DNA of 64,000 nucleotides, taken from assembly GCA_005217565.1 (NCBI GenBank), contig SJCO01000016.1, positions 121,450 through 185,449 of the forward strand, read 5' to 3'. Shown one piece after another: positions 1-10,000 of the stretch. Every line of letters begins with the position of its first letter. The first letter of the stretch is position 1. A model generated the notes under the pieces. It worked only from the letters and a program-made list of their open reading frames with translations. It ran no database searches and had not been told where the DNA came from. This stretch comes from Puteibacter caeruleilacunae (lineage in GTDB: Bacteria; Bacteroidota; Bacteroidia; Bacteroidales; Prolixibacteraceae). The translations under genes were made by a program, and so were the position numbers.

Positions 1-51
1 TGGCGCAAAGCCACCTATTTTAAAGTCTAAAGCATTTATGTTACTTTTATC

Positions 52-79
52 GGGCTGATAGTTTATATCCTATCAGCCC
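52..79. terminator. 10-bp hairpin ahead of the Lrp/AsnC gene
   Basis: GGGCTGATAG (52-61) pairs perfectly with CTATCAGCCC (70-79) around an 8-nt loop. There is no T tract on either side. It could end a gene lying left of the window, or sit in the leader of the Lrp/AsnC gene as an operator or RNA hairpin. TACTTTTA at 42-49 is one mismatch from the Bacteroidota -7 box, which would put the hairpin in the leader. The stem is certain; the role is not. Confidence 0.4.
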
Positions 80-102
80 ATATCATAAATACATCTCTCG
101 TC

Positions 103-570
103 ATGGAAAACATTGATCAGATAGACCGAAAAATATTAAACATACTTCAGGATAACGCAAAAATTACTCATCGTGAGATTGCCGAGAAGCTTCATCTTAC
201 CAGAACTCCCATTTTCGACAGGGTGAGAAAGCTTGAACGAAGAGGCATCATCAAGAAATATCTAACGCTGCTAAATCCCAAGAAAGTTGGTCGCGATTTA
301 ATGGTTTTATGCTTTGTTACCTTAAAGCAACATGGCGATGAGAATGTCATTCGCTTCAAAGAAGAGATCATCAGAAATCCTAAGGTAATGGAGTGTTACC
401 ATGTGGCCGGAAACTTCGATTTCTTCCTGAAGGTGATGGTTAAAGATGTTGATGAATATTACCTGTTTGTGGTGAATGAACTAGCCATTGTGCAAAATGT
501 TATTCAGGTGCAGAGCTCATTCGTTCTGAAAGAAATCAAATACCAACTAAACTTCGAACTGGAGGAATAA
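103..570 (+). CDS. Lrp/AsnC family transcriptional regulator
   Basis: The 155-residue protein has the two-domain plan of the Lrp/AsnC (feast/famine) family at its usual length. An N-terminal winged helix-turn-helix covers about residues 5-60 (IDRKILNILQDNAKIT, then REIAEKLHLTRTPIFDRVRKLE). A RAM-type effector domain covers about 65-145. These proteins are cytoplasmic DNA-binding dimers or octamers, often controlling amino-acid metabolism or transport. Its target cannot be read here: the next gene is 710 bp away and the upstream neighbour is outside the window. A strong hairpin just upstream could be its own operator. Family assignment is secure, ligand unknown. Confidence 0.93.
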   Translation: MENIDQIDRKILNILQDNAKITHREIAEKLHLTRTPIFDRVRKLERRGIIKKYLTLLNPKKVGRDLMVLCFVTLKQHGDENVIRFKEEIIRNPKVMECYHVAGNFDFFLKVMVKDVDEYYLFVVNELAIVQNVIQVQSSFVLKEIKYQLNFELEE

Positions 571-1280
571 GAGCAACGAATTCCTCATTATAAGACCAAT
601 AGATCGCTTTTAAGGGCATAGTAGTATCTCGTTATGATAGTGACTATAAAGTAGCCGATATGCTGCAAATAATCGCAAGCTCTAGTTTTTTGAGTAGTGA
701 ATGTAAGAGTAGTACGAAAATCGAACCTGCTTCAATTGGAAGATAGATTACTTGATGTTTATATCGCGAAATTTGAAATAAACCAGAGAACATAGGATTA
801 TGATAAGAAAATTACTTCTCTTCTCCTACTATTCCTTACTAATCCTTACCAAAGCCTACATACTACGGGCATTGAGTAGGCTTTGACAAGAATTAGACAA
901 GGCTCAGAGAAGACTCAGAGAAGGCTTTGAGTAGACCAAGACTGGTCTCTGATGATCTGATCCATGAATTCTCGTAACGATGTATAAATAATCAATATCA
1001 CATTTAGAAGCGTTTTTACTGAATCATAAGAACAAGCAATTGATAGCATTATAAGAATCACTATCTTTGTGCTGAACTAAAACGTTTGGATGTTTAAATT
1101 TAAGAAGGATCTGGTAAAGTAAATAACCTTTGATAGTCGATCTAAGGTTATCCCGTAATAAAACTCAGGCATATTCTTGTCGGAGTCATTTCTATATCTT
1201 TATTTTAATAACATTTTGAGACCAAACATGGTATAACTGTATGCCTATGTGGTGGTTTTAATTACCTAATTTTAAACATC
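571..1280. other. 710-bp intergenic region with repeats and hairpins
   Basis: I see no convincing coding frame. It holds a perfect 9-bp inverted repeat, AAAGCCTAC (851-859) with GTAGGCTTT (876-884). A degenerate tandem patch follows at about 875-935, built of units such as AGGCTCAGAGAAG, ACTCAGAGAAG and AGGCTTTGAGTAG. A good promoter lies at 1039-1069, and an 8-bp hairpin, ATAACCTT (1123-1130) with AAGGTTAT (1144-1151), lies downstream of it. The part after the promoter would be a long structured leader for the methyltransferase gene, or a separate small RNA. Confidence 0.5.
1039..1069 (+). promoter_or_regulatory. Bacteroidota-type promoter for the methyltransferase gene
   Basis: TATCTTTG at 1062-1069 matches the TAnnTTTG -7 consensus, and ATTG at 1039-1042 lies exactly 19 nt upstream as a -33 box with one mismatch to TTTG. 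Transcription would start near 1075, giving a leader of about 205 nt before the 1281 start codon. Confidence 0.55.
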
Positions 1281-2054
1281 ATGAGTAACGAAAATAAATC
1301 AATTCACGAATTCGACCTTGAACTTATCTGCGAGTATTACGCAAACGTAGAACGCCAAGGCCCTGGCAGTCCGGAGGTAACCATTAAGGCCTTAAGCTTT
1401 ATTGATAACCTGACCAGTGAGTCACGCATTGCAGATATTGGTTGTGGTACCGGTGGACAGACAATGGTACTTGCACAGCATGCTCCAGGGAAGGTAACAG
1501 GTGTTGACTTGTTTCCCCGGTTCATTGATCTATTCAATGCTAATGCGCACAAACATAACCTTCAGGACAGAGTTACAGGGGTAATTGAATCAATGGATAA
1601 CCTTTCTTTTCAGGATGAGGAACTAGACCTAATATGGTCGGAAGGTGCTATTTATAATATCGGCTTTGAACGAGGCCTTCAAGAATGGCGCAAATTCTTG
1701 AAGAAGGATGGTTATATCGCAGTTACCGAGGTTTCATGGTTTACTGATGAGCGACCTGCTGAGATCAACGAGTTCTGGGAGGATGCTTACCCGCTGATTG
1801 ATACTATTCCTAACAAGCTTGCTCAAATGCAAAAGGCAGGTTATGTTCCTGTTGCTTCGTTTATATTACCTGATGATTGCTGGACAGAACATTTCTATGC
1901 ACCACAAGTTGCAGCCCAGGAAGCTTTCTTAAAACAGCATGCAGGTAATAAGGCGGCTGAAGATTTCATCGCAAATCAGCGCCACGAAACAGCTCTTTAC
2001 AACAAATACAAAGCTTATTACGGCTACGTTTTCTATATCGGCAGGAAATTATAA
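1281..2054 (+). CDS. Class I SAM-dependent methyltransferase
   Basis: The 257-residue soluble protein has a Rossmann-type methyltransferase core. Motif I ([10 protein letters not shown], about residues 50-59) binds SAM, and the acidic motif II follows in VTGVDL (about 72-77). A motif-IV-like [15 protein letters not shown] follows at about residue 114. The acceptor substrate cannot be deduced. It stands alone, with its own promoter upstream and a hairpin terminator downstream, so it is probably monocistronic. Several small-molecule methyltransferase families share this fold, so only the general class is claimed. Confidence 0.88.
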   Translation: MSNENKSIHEFDLELICEYYANVERQGPGSPEVTIKALSFIDNLTSESRIADIGCGTGGQTMVLAQHAPGKVTGVDLFPRFIDLFNANAHKHNLQDRVTGVIESMDNLSFQDEELDLIWSEGAIYNIGFERGLQEWRKFLKKDGYIAVTEVSWFTDERPAEINEFWEDAYPLIDTIPNKLAQMQKAGYVPVASFILPDDCWTEHFYAPQVAAQEAFLKQHAGNKAAEDFIANQRHETALYNKYKAYYGYVFYIGRKL

Positions 2055-2091
2055 AAGATAAATATCAGGTGCTTTTTATTGCTGACATTTT

Positions 2092-2118
2092 CAATCCGTG
2101 ACCAAGTGTCGCGGATTG
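2092..2118 (+). terminator. Hairpin terminator after the methyltransferase gene
   Basis: CAATCCG (2092-2098) pairs with CGGATTG (2112-2118), extended by a T-G pair, about 38 bp after the stop codon. The following ATTTATACT is only weakly T-rich, so it may act as an imperfect intrinsic terminator. Confidence 0.45.
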
Positions 2119-2133
2119 ATTTATACTAAAACA

Positions 2134-2282
2134 ACCTTGTAAAACTGAATCAAAAACACCAAATCACCCTTGTAAAACTGAATCAAAACTACAGATTTAC
2201 CTTGTAAAACTGAATTATAATTCCAAAACAACCTTGTAAAACTGAATCAAAAACTATAAATTTACCTTGTAAAACTGAATCA
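2134..2282 (+). repeat. Five-copy 18-bp direct repeat array (iteron-like) ending 3 nt before a start codon
   Basis: The unit CCTTGTAAAACTGAATCA occurs at 2135-2152, 2168-2185, 2200-2217 (one change, C to T), 2232-2249 and 2265-2282. Centre spacings are 33, 32, 32 and 33 bp, about three helical turns. A-rich spacers of 14-15 nt separate the units. The last copy ends 3 nt before the ATG of the AAA_14/DUF4143 ATPase, so the array occupies its whole promoter and leader. The unit contains CCTTGTA, which faintly resembles a -7 box. The even phasing suggests cooperative protein binding on one face of the DNA. Repeats and spacers are too short and too alike for CRISPR. Confidence 0.95.
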
Positions 2283-2285
2283 GAC

Positions 2286-3596
2286 ATGGAAAGATACGCT
2301 TTATCAGATTTAATGAAATGGCTTAAAAAGACTCGGCGAAAACCACTTTTATTAAGGGGAGCTCGTCAAGTTGGAAAAACCTGGCTTGTTGAAAAACTCG
2401 CGAATGAAGAATTTAAGCACTTCATTAAAATTGATTTTGAAGCAAATCCTCAATTTATTTCATTCTTTGAAAAAGACTTAGATGCCCAACGAATATGTAG
2501 CGAAATAGAATTAGTTTCTGGTATAAGTATAACACCAGGGAAAACACTCCTCTTTCTCGATGAAATACAAGCGTGTCCCAGAGCTATAATGTCTCTTCGC
2601 TACTTCTATGAAAAAATTCCAGAATTACATGTAATCGCAGCAGGCTCTCTTCTTGAGTTTGCATTAAGTGAGATTTCTTTTCCTGTCGGAAGAATTCAAA
2701 CAATGGAGGTTCATCCAATGAGCTTTTCAGAATTTCTTCTTGCTTTAGATTATCAACAAGCAGCATCTATCTGCAACAATCCTATTTCTGAAATTTCAGC
2801 ACCGGTTCATAATTTTCTTCTGGAACAGCTTCGAATTTATTGGTTAGTTGGGGGTATGCCTGAATCTGTATATGAATACGTGCAAACAAAATCAATTCAA
2901 CAAGCCACTGAAATACAAGATGAAATATGCAACACATATAGGCTAGATTTTGGCAAATACAAACCAAAAACTGATTTTACTTGTCTCAATACTGTTTTTT
3001 CGGCTGTTGCTGCTAAAGTTGGCCAACAAATCAAATATACAGGTCTTGCCAAAGATTATTCAATATCAACAATAAAGAAGGCATATGAAAATCTCATTTT
3101 AGCACGTATTACAAGTAAAATAAAGTCTGTTTCTTCTCCCGGTATTCCTTTAGAAGTACTTGCTTCAAAGAAAAAGTTTAAGAGTATATTTCTGGATATT
3201 GGTCTAATGAATAGGGTAATGGAATTAGATTACTCTGAGGTTCTACGTTATGACAATCTATTAGCTATATACCGAGGACAACTGGCCGAGCAATTTATCG
3301 GTCAAGAGCTTATTTTTGCTTTAAACAAACCGCTATATTATTGGTCGAGAGATGCAAAAAGCAGTAATGCAGAGATTGACTTTTTATTATATAAACAGGG
3401 AACATTTACTCCAATTGAAGTAAAAGATGGTCCATCAGGTAAATTGAGAAGTCTTCATTTATACAGAAATGAATTCCAACCGGATTATTCTATTGTTTTT
3501 CACTCAGGTATGATGGCAGAAATTCCTGAAGAAAAAATTTTATTTCTTCCATTGTATTTCGCCTCCTCTTTCGTCCAATATGGCATAAATATTTAA
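2286..3596 (+). CDS. AAA_14 / DUF4143 family ATP-binding protein
   Basis: This 436-residue protein is typical in length for the family. An AAA domain comes first, with Walker A GARQVGKT (residues 25-32) and Walker B LLFLDEIQ (88-95). A winged-helix-like middle region and a C-terminal DUF4143 domain follow. Near the C-terminus, EIDFLL (from about residue 363) followed by PIEVK (about 376-380) matches the core of PD-(D/E)XK nuclease-fold proteins. The family is widespread and often multi-copy in anaerobic bacteria, with no firmly established function. The start is fixed by ATG at 2286 right behind the repeat array. It may bind or be regulated by those repeats; that is inference. Confidence 0.9.
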   Translation: MERYALSDLMKWLKKTRRKPLLLRGARQVGKTWLVEKLANEEFKHFIKIDFEANPQFISFFEKDLDAQRICSEIELVSGISITPGKTLLFLDEIQACPRAIMSLRYFYEKIPELHVIAAGSLLEFALSEISFPVGRIQTMEVHPMSFSEFLLALDYQQAASICNNPISEISAPVHNFLLEQLRIYWLVGGMPESVYEYVQTKSIQQATEIQDEICNTYRLDFGKYKPKTDFTCLNTVFSAVAAKVGQQIKYTGLAKDYSISTIKKAYENLILARITSKIKSVSSPGIPLEVLASKKKFKSIFLDIGLMNRVMELDYSEVLRYDNLLAIYRGQLAEQFIGQELIFALNKPLYYWSRDAKSSNAEIDFLLYKQGTFTPIEVKDGPSGKLRSLHLYRNEFQPDYSIVFHSGMMAEIPEEKILFLPLYFASSFVQYGINI

Positions 3597-3654
3597 AAGA
3601 AGTAATTATCAATTCTATTTTTTTGATTCTGAATGATCAAACATTTACCTTCTT

Positions 3655-4332
3655 TTACAACCTCATCCCTACAGAAAACGTCCAGTACTTAGGATCAAAA
3701 CTTACAGTCCAATGTATTCTATCACTATCCCAATCGGTATTATCATACTCAATACCTCCTAAATCAAGACCTACGCTCCATCGCTCTGTGATGAAATAAG
3801 TAATTCCAGGAGCAAGTTTTGATTTAAAGTAGTCAAAATCATCAAACTCCATCTCATATGGATCAATCCGCATAGAAGAAGAAAACATCGAATCCGCGCT
3901 CTGAATAACCCCTGTAGCATCAGTTTTCTTCTTGCCGTATCCTACTTGAAGTGTTCCATTGATATACAATCGATCAATTATATTGTGGAAATAACCAAAA
4001 TACAGTTTTGGCATAAGCACTTTTGATTTTAAATCCATTTGCTCTCTCATGTAAAACTTTTCGCTCGCCAAGAAACTCGACTTCTCCTGTTTCAATTTAT
4101 TGTATTCCAATCCTATTCCTATCAAAAAACCATTGGATAAGAAATACTTTATTGCTCCTCCCACTTCCAGATTTTGCTCTATCAATCCTGAACTATTAAA
4201 TGCTACACCACTCGTTGATCTGGTTTTAGTATAACGTCCATCAGCATTGATCAGGAAATCACCTTTTTTAATCTGAGCCGAAAGATTCAACGTGCAAATA
4301 AACATTAGGGCAAGTAAGAAGTATTTTTTCAT
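3655..4332 (-). CDS. Outer-membrane beta-barrel protein (PorT/OmpA-barrel-like)
   Basis: A 225-residue exported protein. The ATG at 4332 is preferred over the upstream GTG at 4380 because it opens a clean signal peptide (MKKYFLLALMFICTLNLSAQ). The mature part is a series of alternating amphipathic strands with glycine and aromatic residues and ends in WTFSVGMRL, typical of small 8-10-stranded outer-membrane barrels. It is clearly paralogous to the protein at 43255-43965: both share an IKKGD/IKEGD start, a YFGYF/YIGYY motif, an ERWSVGLDLGG/DRWSLGLGLGG motif and the same C-terminal ending. A terminator separates it from the SusCD genes, so it is probably transcribed alone. Function unknown. Confidence 0.82.
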   Translation of the reverse strand: MKKYFLLALMFICTLNLSAQIKKGDFLINADGRYTKTRSTSGVAFNSSGLIEQNLEVGGAIKYFLSNGFLIGIGLEYNKLKQEKSSFLASEKFYMREQMDLKSKVLMPKLYFGYFHNIIDRLYINGTLQVGYGKKKTDATGVIQSADSMFSSSMRIDPYEMEFDDFDYFKSKLAPGITYFITERWSVGLDLGGIEYDNTDWDSDRIHWTVSFDPKYWTFSVGMRL

Positions 4333-4417
4333 TACATAAATTTTAGTTGTTCTTAATGACCTCCAGCAACATACACTCACATGAACATAACTTACTTATG
4401 TAAAAAATATTACACAA

Positions 4418-4453
4418 CACCGGCCTTAACTTATAAAAAAATTAAGGCCGGTG
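4418..4453 (-). terminator. Terminator of the SusC/SusD operon
   Basis: A perfect 12-bp stem, CACCGGCCTTAA (4418-4429) with TTAAGGCCGGTG (4442-4453), encloses a 12-nt loop. It lies 25 bp past the stop codon of the lipoprotein gene. On the minus strand it is followed by a T-rich stretch (TGTTGTGTAATATTTTTT), as expected of an intrinsic terminator. Confidence 0.8.
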
Positions 4454-4477
4454 CTTATTAATCATTCACTTACCTAC

Positions 4478-5533
4478 TTACTCACTAACAGTAATGTTAT
4501 ACGTTTTAGTTACACTTTTCTTCTTTCCATCCTGATCCACATTGGTAAAGACAAATGTGGCGGTATAATTTCCAGGTTCTGAGTAACTATATTCAAAGCT
4601 TGATTTCTGATCCACAAAAGAACTTACAGGAATTCCTCTATCTCCAGGAATCGGGAAATCAATCTGAGTTAAATCCAATGGAAACATCAATGCATAACTA
4701 TCCATCGATGTAGAGCTATACCATCCTTGACCTCCAGTAATACACCACCCGGTATTCCATGGCTTCCAATAACGCGTTTCATTCGACATGGTTACATTCT
4801 CCATTCCATCACCACTGGTTCTAAAGTCTTTTCCTCCGTCAAAAACGTCAGATATTACCTGTACCTTATAATCCTTGACAAAGTAGTTCCCCATAGTTGT
4901 TCCCCCATCGTAGTTTCTGAAAGCAAAAGTTACCTTTTGGGCGTCCGATGAACTATATGATTTCAAATCAACAGTTGTTGTAATCCAATCGCCTCCCTGG
5001 CCATGCTGGCATTTACCAAATTCTACATCTGGAACTTGCTCCCACGTAGCTTCCTGGAATAACTCCTTTCCTGTTTTATATTCGTTTTTAAGCCTGAAGG
5101 CATTAACCAGATTCTCGACTTGTGCATCTACCTGCTCATCTGTTAATCCCAAAGAATCAACACTTAATGAATCACTCATCGACTTGGTATATTCGCTTAC
5201 TTCAAAATTGATACTTTTAACCGAATCAATTCCAACATAGTTCTTAGAATACCATAGCGACATAAATTGATCGCGTCCATCCCATTCTCCTTTCGATGTA
5301 AACACAAGCTGTAGACTACCCTTTGCATAAATAGAGTCTTTTCTATTATAGTCATGTCCAGGCTCACCCGAATAAAAAGACACTAAATCAGATTGTTGAT
5401 CAAAAGTAAATTCTATTGTCTCATTTGCTTTTGAACTTATTTTAATTGTAGAATTATCAATTTTAGGCACCTCTAAATCATCGGAACATGAGATTACCAC
5501 CACTAACATTAAAAAGATATATAAATATTTCAT
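4478..5533 (-). CDS. SusCD-associated surface lipoprotein with PKD-like C-terminus
   Basis: A 351-residue lipoprotein. ATG at 5533 is chosen over the ATG at 5560 because it starts directly with the lipoprotein signal peptide (MKYLYIFLMLVVVISC, then SDD). The middle part (GKCQHGQGGDWITTT, then VTFAFRNYDGG) resembles DUF5017-type or jelly-roll carbohydrate-binding domains. The last 60 or so residues (SFEYSYSEPGNYTATFVFTN) read as a PKD/Ig-like domain. As the third gene after susC and susD it is most likely a SusE/F-like surface glycan-binding protein. The gene starts 14 nt beyond the SusD stop, which indicates one transcript. The ligand cannot be read. Confidence 0.8.
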   Translation of the reverse strand: MKYLYIFLMLVVVISCSDDLEVPKIDNSTIKISSKANETIEFTFDQQSDLVSFYSGEPGHDYNRKDSIYAKGSLQLVFTSKGEWDGRDQFMSLWYSKNYVGIDSVKSINFEVSEYTKSMSDSLSVDSLGLTDEQVDAQVENLVNAFRLKNEYKTGKELFQEATWEQVPDVEFGKCQHGQGGDWITTTVDLKSYSSSDAQKVTFAFRNYDGGTTMGNYFVKDYKVQVISDVFDGGKDFRTSGDGMENVTMSNETRYWKPWNTGWCITGGQGWYSSTSMDSYALMFPLDLTQIDFPIPGDRGIPVSSFVDQKSSFEYSYSEPGNYTATFVFTNVDQDGKKKSVTKTYNITVSE

Positions 5534-5546
5534 GTGCTTTAAATTT

Positions 5547-7061
5547 TTAGTAACCGGCATTTTGTGGTCTTAGATTCTGATTTTTATCTATTTCAGTCTG
5601 AGGAATAGGATATAGCAGAAACTTCTCACTAATCAATTCTGATGCTTTACACCATGGTAAGCCATCATCTCCCTGTGCAATATTCTGCACCGTTGACACA
5701 AGTGTTCCCCAACGCTTCAAATCGTACCAACGTATACCTTCATAACACAACTCCCACGAACGCTCTTGCACTATCGCATCTTTAAAACTATCATACGATA
5801 AATCAGTTGTCAAAAACGGTAAGATGGTATTATCTTCTTTTTTGTCATCTGGTCGGGCCCGATAACGAACTTTATTTATTGCATCGCATGCATCCTGATT
5901 AGGTCCATTATTAATTTCATTCAATGCCTCGGCATACAACAATAACACATCAGAATAACGCATAACAACCCAATTTAAAGGATTAGCATATGGGTGATAA
6001 TCTGGTGCACTCCTACGCTTATACTTTACAATCATAGCATTGTTATAATCAAGTTCATTCTGATTTCTACGCTTCTCTACATTCCACTTAAAACGAGTAT
6101 CATTGACATCGTAGCTTTTCAAGAAACGAGGAACAGGTTTATGATCAGACCAAGCTCCTCCTTCCTGTTCTACATTACGATCAACACGTCCGATTCCCCA
6201 GGCTGCGACATTACTTCCCTCTCCTCCAACAGAATATGCAATCTGCACCAATATTTCGTGATACTCAGAATCATATCTATCATCTGTAATATCTCCAAAA
6301 AGTTTGGCATAAGAAGGATTCAATTGATGTACCTCTTCTGAAAACATCTCTTCACACGTCGATTTTACATCATTCCAGTGCTCCTTCTTGTTATTAGGAT
6401 AACCAGCCAAAGTAGCATATACCATTGTGAGCATACCCTGTGCACTTCCTTTGCTAAACCTTGGATGCTGAGTAACCTTATCGGCCGGTGGCAATAAACT
6501 TTTCGCGGTAGTTAGGTCTGTTAACACTTGCTCATATATCTCACTCACAGAGGCCTTCCCTGGATACAAATCAGAATTACCATTTGTTCCCTTTAACAAA
6601 AGAGGAACCTCTCCATACAAACGTACAAGATTAAAATAGATCAATCCACGGATAAACAATGCTTCGCCAATCATAACATTAGCCGAACCTGTACCAAAAT
6701 TGGCAGCTTCCATCTTGTCAAGAAACATATTAGCAGCATTAATTCCCTTATAAGCTTCTTTCCAATAGTTTTCAATATCACCTGTTTCTGCGGTAAAGTT
6801 TAGGTTCATGATCTTAGTCCAGCCCTGAGCCCAACCATCAACAACAAACTCATCAGTCGGGCCATAACCTATTTTATCAACCGATGGATACATCTGTTTC
6901 TGCAAACAACCATACACACCAGTAAGTGCCATGGATGCACCATCCTCATTTTTATAGATATTGGCCTCAGAATAAAATGTCGATGGTTCTTCTGTCAAAT
7001 CTTCACACGATACACATGCAAAAAGTAACATTGTTGCGAATATGATACTTAAGTACTTCAT
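5547..7061 (-). CDS. SusD/RagB family nutrient-binding lipoprotein
   Basis: A 504-residue surface lipoprotein with an N-terminal lipoprotein signal (ATMLLFACVSC, then EDL). It has the SusD features: a helical TPR-rich N-terminal half (YFNLVRLYGEVPLLL) and the C-terminal RagB/SusD region (VMRYSDVLLLYAEALNEI, QERSWELCYEGIRWYDLKRWGTL, then YPIPQTEIDKNQNLRQN-like ending). SusD proteins form the lid on the SusC transporter and bind the substrate, commonly an oligosaccharide but sometimes a peptide. The gene follows susC with a 2-bp gap. Family certain, substrate unknown. Confidence 0.96.
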   Translation of the reverse strand: MKYLSIIFATMLLFACVSCEDLTEEPSTFYSEANIYKNEDGASMALTGVYGCLQKQMYPSVDKIGYGPTDEFVVDGWAQGWTKIMNLNFTAETGDIENYWKEAYKGINAANMFLDKMEAANFGTGSANVMIGEALFIRGLIYFNLVRLYGEVPLLLKGTNGNSDLYPGKASVSEIYEQVLTDLTTAKSLLPPADKVTQHPRFSKGSAQGMLTMVYATLAGYPNNKKEHWNDVKSTCEEMFSEEVHQLNPSYAKLFGDITDDRYDSEYHEILVQIAYSVGGEGSNVAAWGIGRVDRNVEQEGGAWSDHKPVPRFLKSYDVNDTRFKWNVEKRRNQNELDYNNAMIVKYKRRSAPDYHPYANPLNWVVMRYSDVLLLYAEALNEINNGPNQDACDAINKVRYRARPDDKKEDNTILPFLTTDLSYDSFKDAIVQERSWELCYEGIRWYDLKRWGTLVSTVQNIAQGDDGLPWCKASELISEKFLLYPIPQTEIDKNQNLRPQNAGY

Positions 7062-7063
7062 TT

Positions 7064-10000
7064 CTAAAATTTTGCTTTAACACTAAATATTGCTATTCTC
7101 GCCGTAGGATAGGTTCCATTATCAATTCCTTTGGTCATTGTCCCTCCACTTGTTGATGCCTCTGGATCAGCTCCTGAATAATCTGTAAGTGTCCACAAAT
7201 TCACTCCTGACAAGGAGAACTCCAAATGTTTCATGTGCATCTTCTTCGAAATCTTTTTGGGAATTGTATATGCCAGAGAAACAGTTTTTAACTTTAAATA
7301 ACTAGCGTCTTCAATATATCTCGATGAGACAACCCTTGAGGGCCCTTGATATTGTAGTCCGGCTGCCGGCATAGTTGTATCCTGATTGTCCAATCGCCAA
7401 TACTGCTTCGTACTATGCAACTTATTACCACCACCGCCTAACTCCTCTAATTGTAGACGAGTCATGTTAAATACATTTCCTCCATACTGATAGGTAAAAT
7501 GAATATTCAGCTTTAATCCTTTGTATGAAAAACTATTAGATACACCTCCAAAGAAATCAGGATTAGACTCTCCAATGACAATCTTATCTTTATCATCAAC
7601 GATTCCATCGCCGTTCATATCCTTGAACTTTACACTTCCCGGGTAGATTGTTCCAGCGTAGACAGGTACATTTCCCTTAATAGAGTACGATTCCTTTAGT
7701 GGATCATAGTTAAAATCTTCTAAGCCATAAACACCATCCCAAACGTAACCGTACATCTGGCCAATTGGATCTCCTACTCTGATGATAAACTCATTCTTTG
7801 TATAATCCCATGGTGAATCGATGATCTTATAGGTAGACTCGTCATTTAACTTCTTTACCTCATTTTTATTGAAGGAAATATTAAAGCTAGTATGCCAACT
7901 AAAGTCTTTCTTTTTAATATTCTGAGAATTTAACGAAAACTCAAATCCTTCGTTCTCCAACTCCCCAATATTGTCAAGAAAACCATCATAACCACTTGTA
8001 TAAGGCATACTTACCTTATAAAGCAAATCACTGGTCTTTTTGTGGTAGTAATCTAATTCTAGATTTAACTTTCCTTTCATTAAACCAACCTCTAATCCAA
8101 TATCTGTTTGTGCGGTCTTTTCCCATTTCAATGCTGGATTCTCAAGCGATGATGATCGTACTCCAGTAGTCTGCTTGGCATTATCGAATGTGTAATTCTC
8201 ATAACTGTATTTTCCCAGCGATCCGTAAGGTGGAATTCCCTGACTACCATTGATCCCATAACTTGCACGTAATTTAAGATTAGAGAAGACCTTCAGATCC
8301 TTAATGGCTTTCACTTCATTCAATCTATATCCAAGTGCGATCGATGGGAAGTGCCCCCACTTATTCCCCGCTCCAAATTTTGAAGAACCATCAGCTCTAA
8401 AGGTTGTGGTCACTAGTAATCGTTCTTTGAATGTATACGACAAACGACCAATAAACGAGTGTAAAGTCCACTCACTTTTGTCAACACGTGGATTACCAAT
8501 ATCCTCTCCACTAGGCAATCCCCAAACACCTAATACATCATTAACGAAACTTGCTGAACGTACCGAAAAACCAGAACTTTCACTTCCTTGCTGAGTAAAA
8601 CCAAACATCGCACTCAATCGGTGATTTTCACCTAACTTAGGGTCCAGAAATACCAGATTATCGTTCATATACCCCTCATACTTACTGGTTCTAAGATCAG
8701 CTGTTCCGTTGTAAAAACTACCATTAACCGTTTTTACACTCTGAAAGTTTTCATTCCTACTTTGTCCACTCGACATGGCTCCCCTGAAAATAAACTTCAC
8801 CCATTTCAATGCTTTATATTCCAATTCACCATTTAATCGATAGCTATACTGATAACGATCATTTTGTACATTTTGCAAGTGAACAATTGGATTAATTCTT
8901 GTCTTTATGGGCTTTCCTTCATCATCGAGACCAAACTCTGACTCTTTAATATCTACATATGGATCATGTGGTGCATATTTAAGCGCGTTCAAATAAACAC
9001 CATACGTTCCACTTACACCATCTCCATAATAATGTTGCTTCGAAAAATCAAAGCTACTGCGAACAGCAATTTTATCAGAGAACTTATGTTGTCCGTTCAT
9101 CTTTAGATTCAACCGATCGTATCCAGTGTATTTCACTACACCTTTCTCATCGTTATAGCCACCAGAGATATAATACTGTGTTTTACCAGAATTTCCACTA
9201 GCCGAAACCCTGACATTATTCTTTTGTCCGAGCTCCAGGATCTCATCCTGCCAATTAACTCCCTCAACATCCTTATACTTTTCTGCCCAGTTTTTGTAAT
9301 ACTTACTCCAGGGATTGATGGCATCCATCATCTGGTAATATTCCGATCCATTAAGCATATCAAACGTACGATACACCTCACTTATACCTAATGAATAATC
9401 AACGTTTATTTCATTTCGCACATCCTTACCAAACTTATTGGTAGTGATAATGATTACACCATTTGCGCCTTGCGAACCATATATCGCAGTAGACGAAGCG
9501 TCCTTAAGAATTTCTACAGATTTAATCTCTGAAGGGTCGATGGTTGATGGATCAACTCCAATAATATCATCAACAACATAAAGTGGACTACTACTACCAT
9601 TGATTGAGTTCATTCCTCGAATTCTAACGTTCATACCTCCTCCAGGACGTCCGTCGTTCGATGAAATTTGTACTCCTGCAACACGACCAGCTAAGGCTTC
9701 TGAAACATTAGACAGGGCCTTCGATTCAATCTGTTCGGCCTTAACCGATCCAATAGAACCTGCCAAGTCTCGTTTCTTCATACCTCCGTAACCAACGGCA
9801 ACTACTTCCTCAATTCCGATAGCATCTTCCGATAATGTAACATCAATAACCGACTGAGATCCAACTATCACCTCTTTTGTCTCCATGCCAATAAACGAGA
9901 ACTGCAGAACTGTTTTTGCATTTACGCCATTAATGCGATATCCTCCATCAAATTTAGTTACCGTACCATTGGATGTCCCCTTAATCAATACAGTAGCACC

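Noticed and set aside
2134..2282. CRISPR array
   Set aside because: Units are 18 bp with 14-15-nt spacers that are A-rich and similar to one another; no cas genes are nearby and the array runs straight into a start codon.
3590..3655. Terminator hairpin between the ATPase and barrel-protein genes
   Set aside because: Only an imperfect TAAAAGAAG / CTTCTTTTA pairing with a loop of about 40 nt is present; too weak to list.
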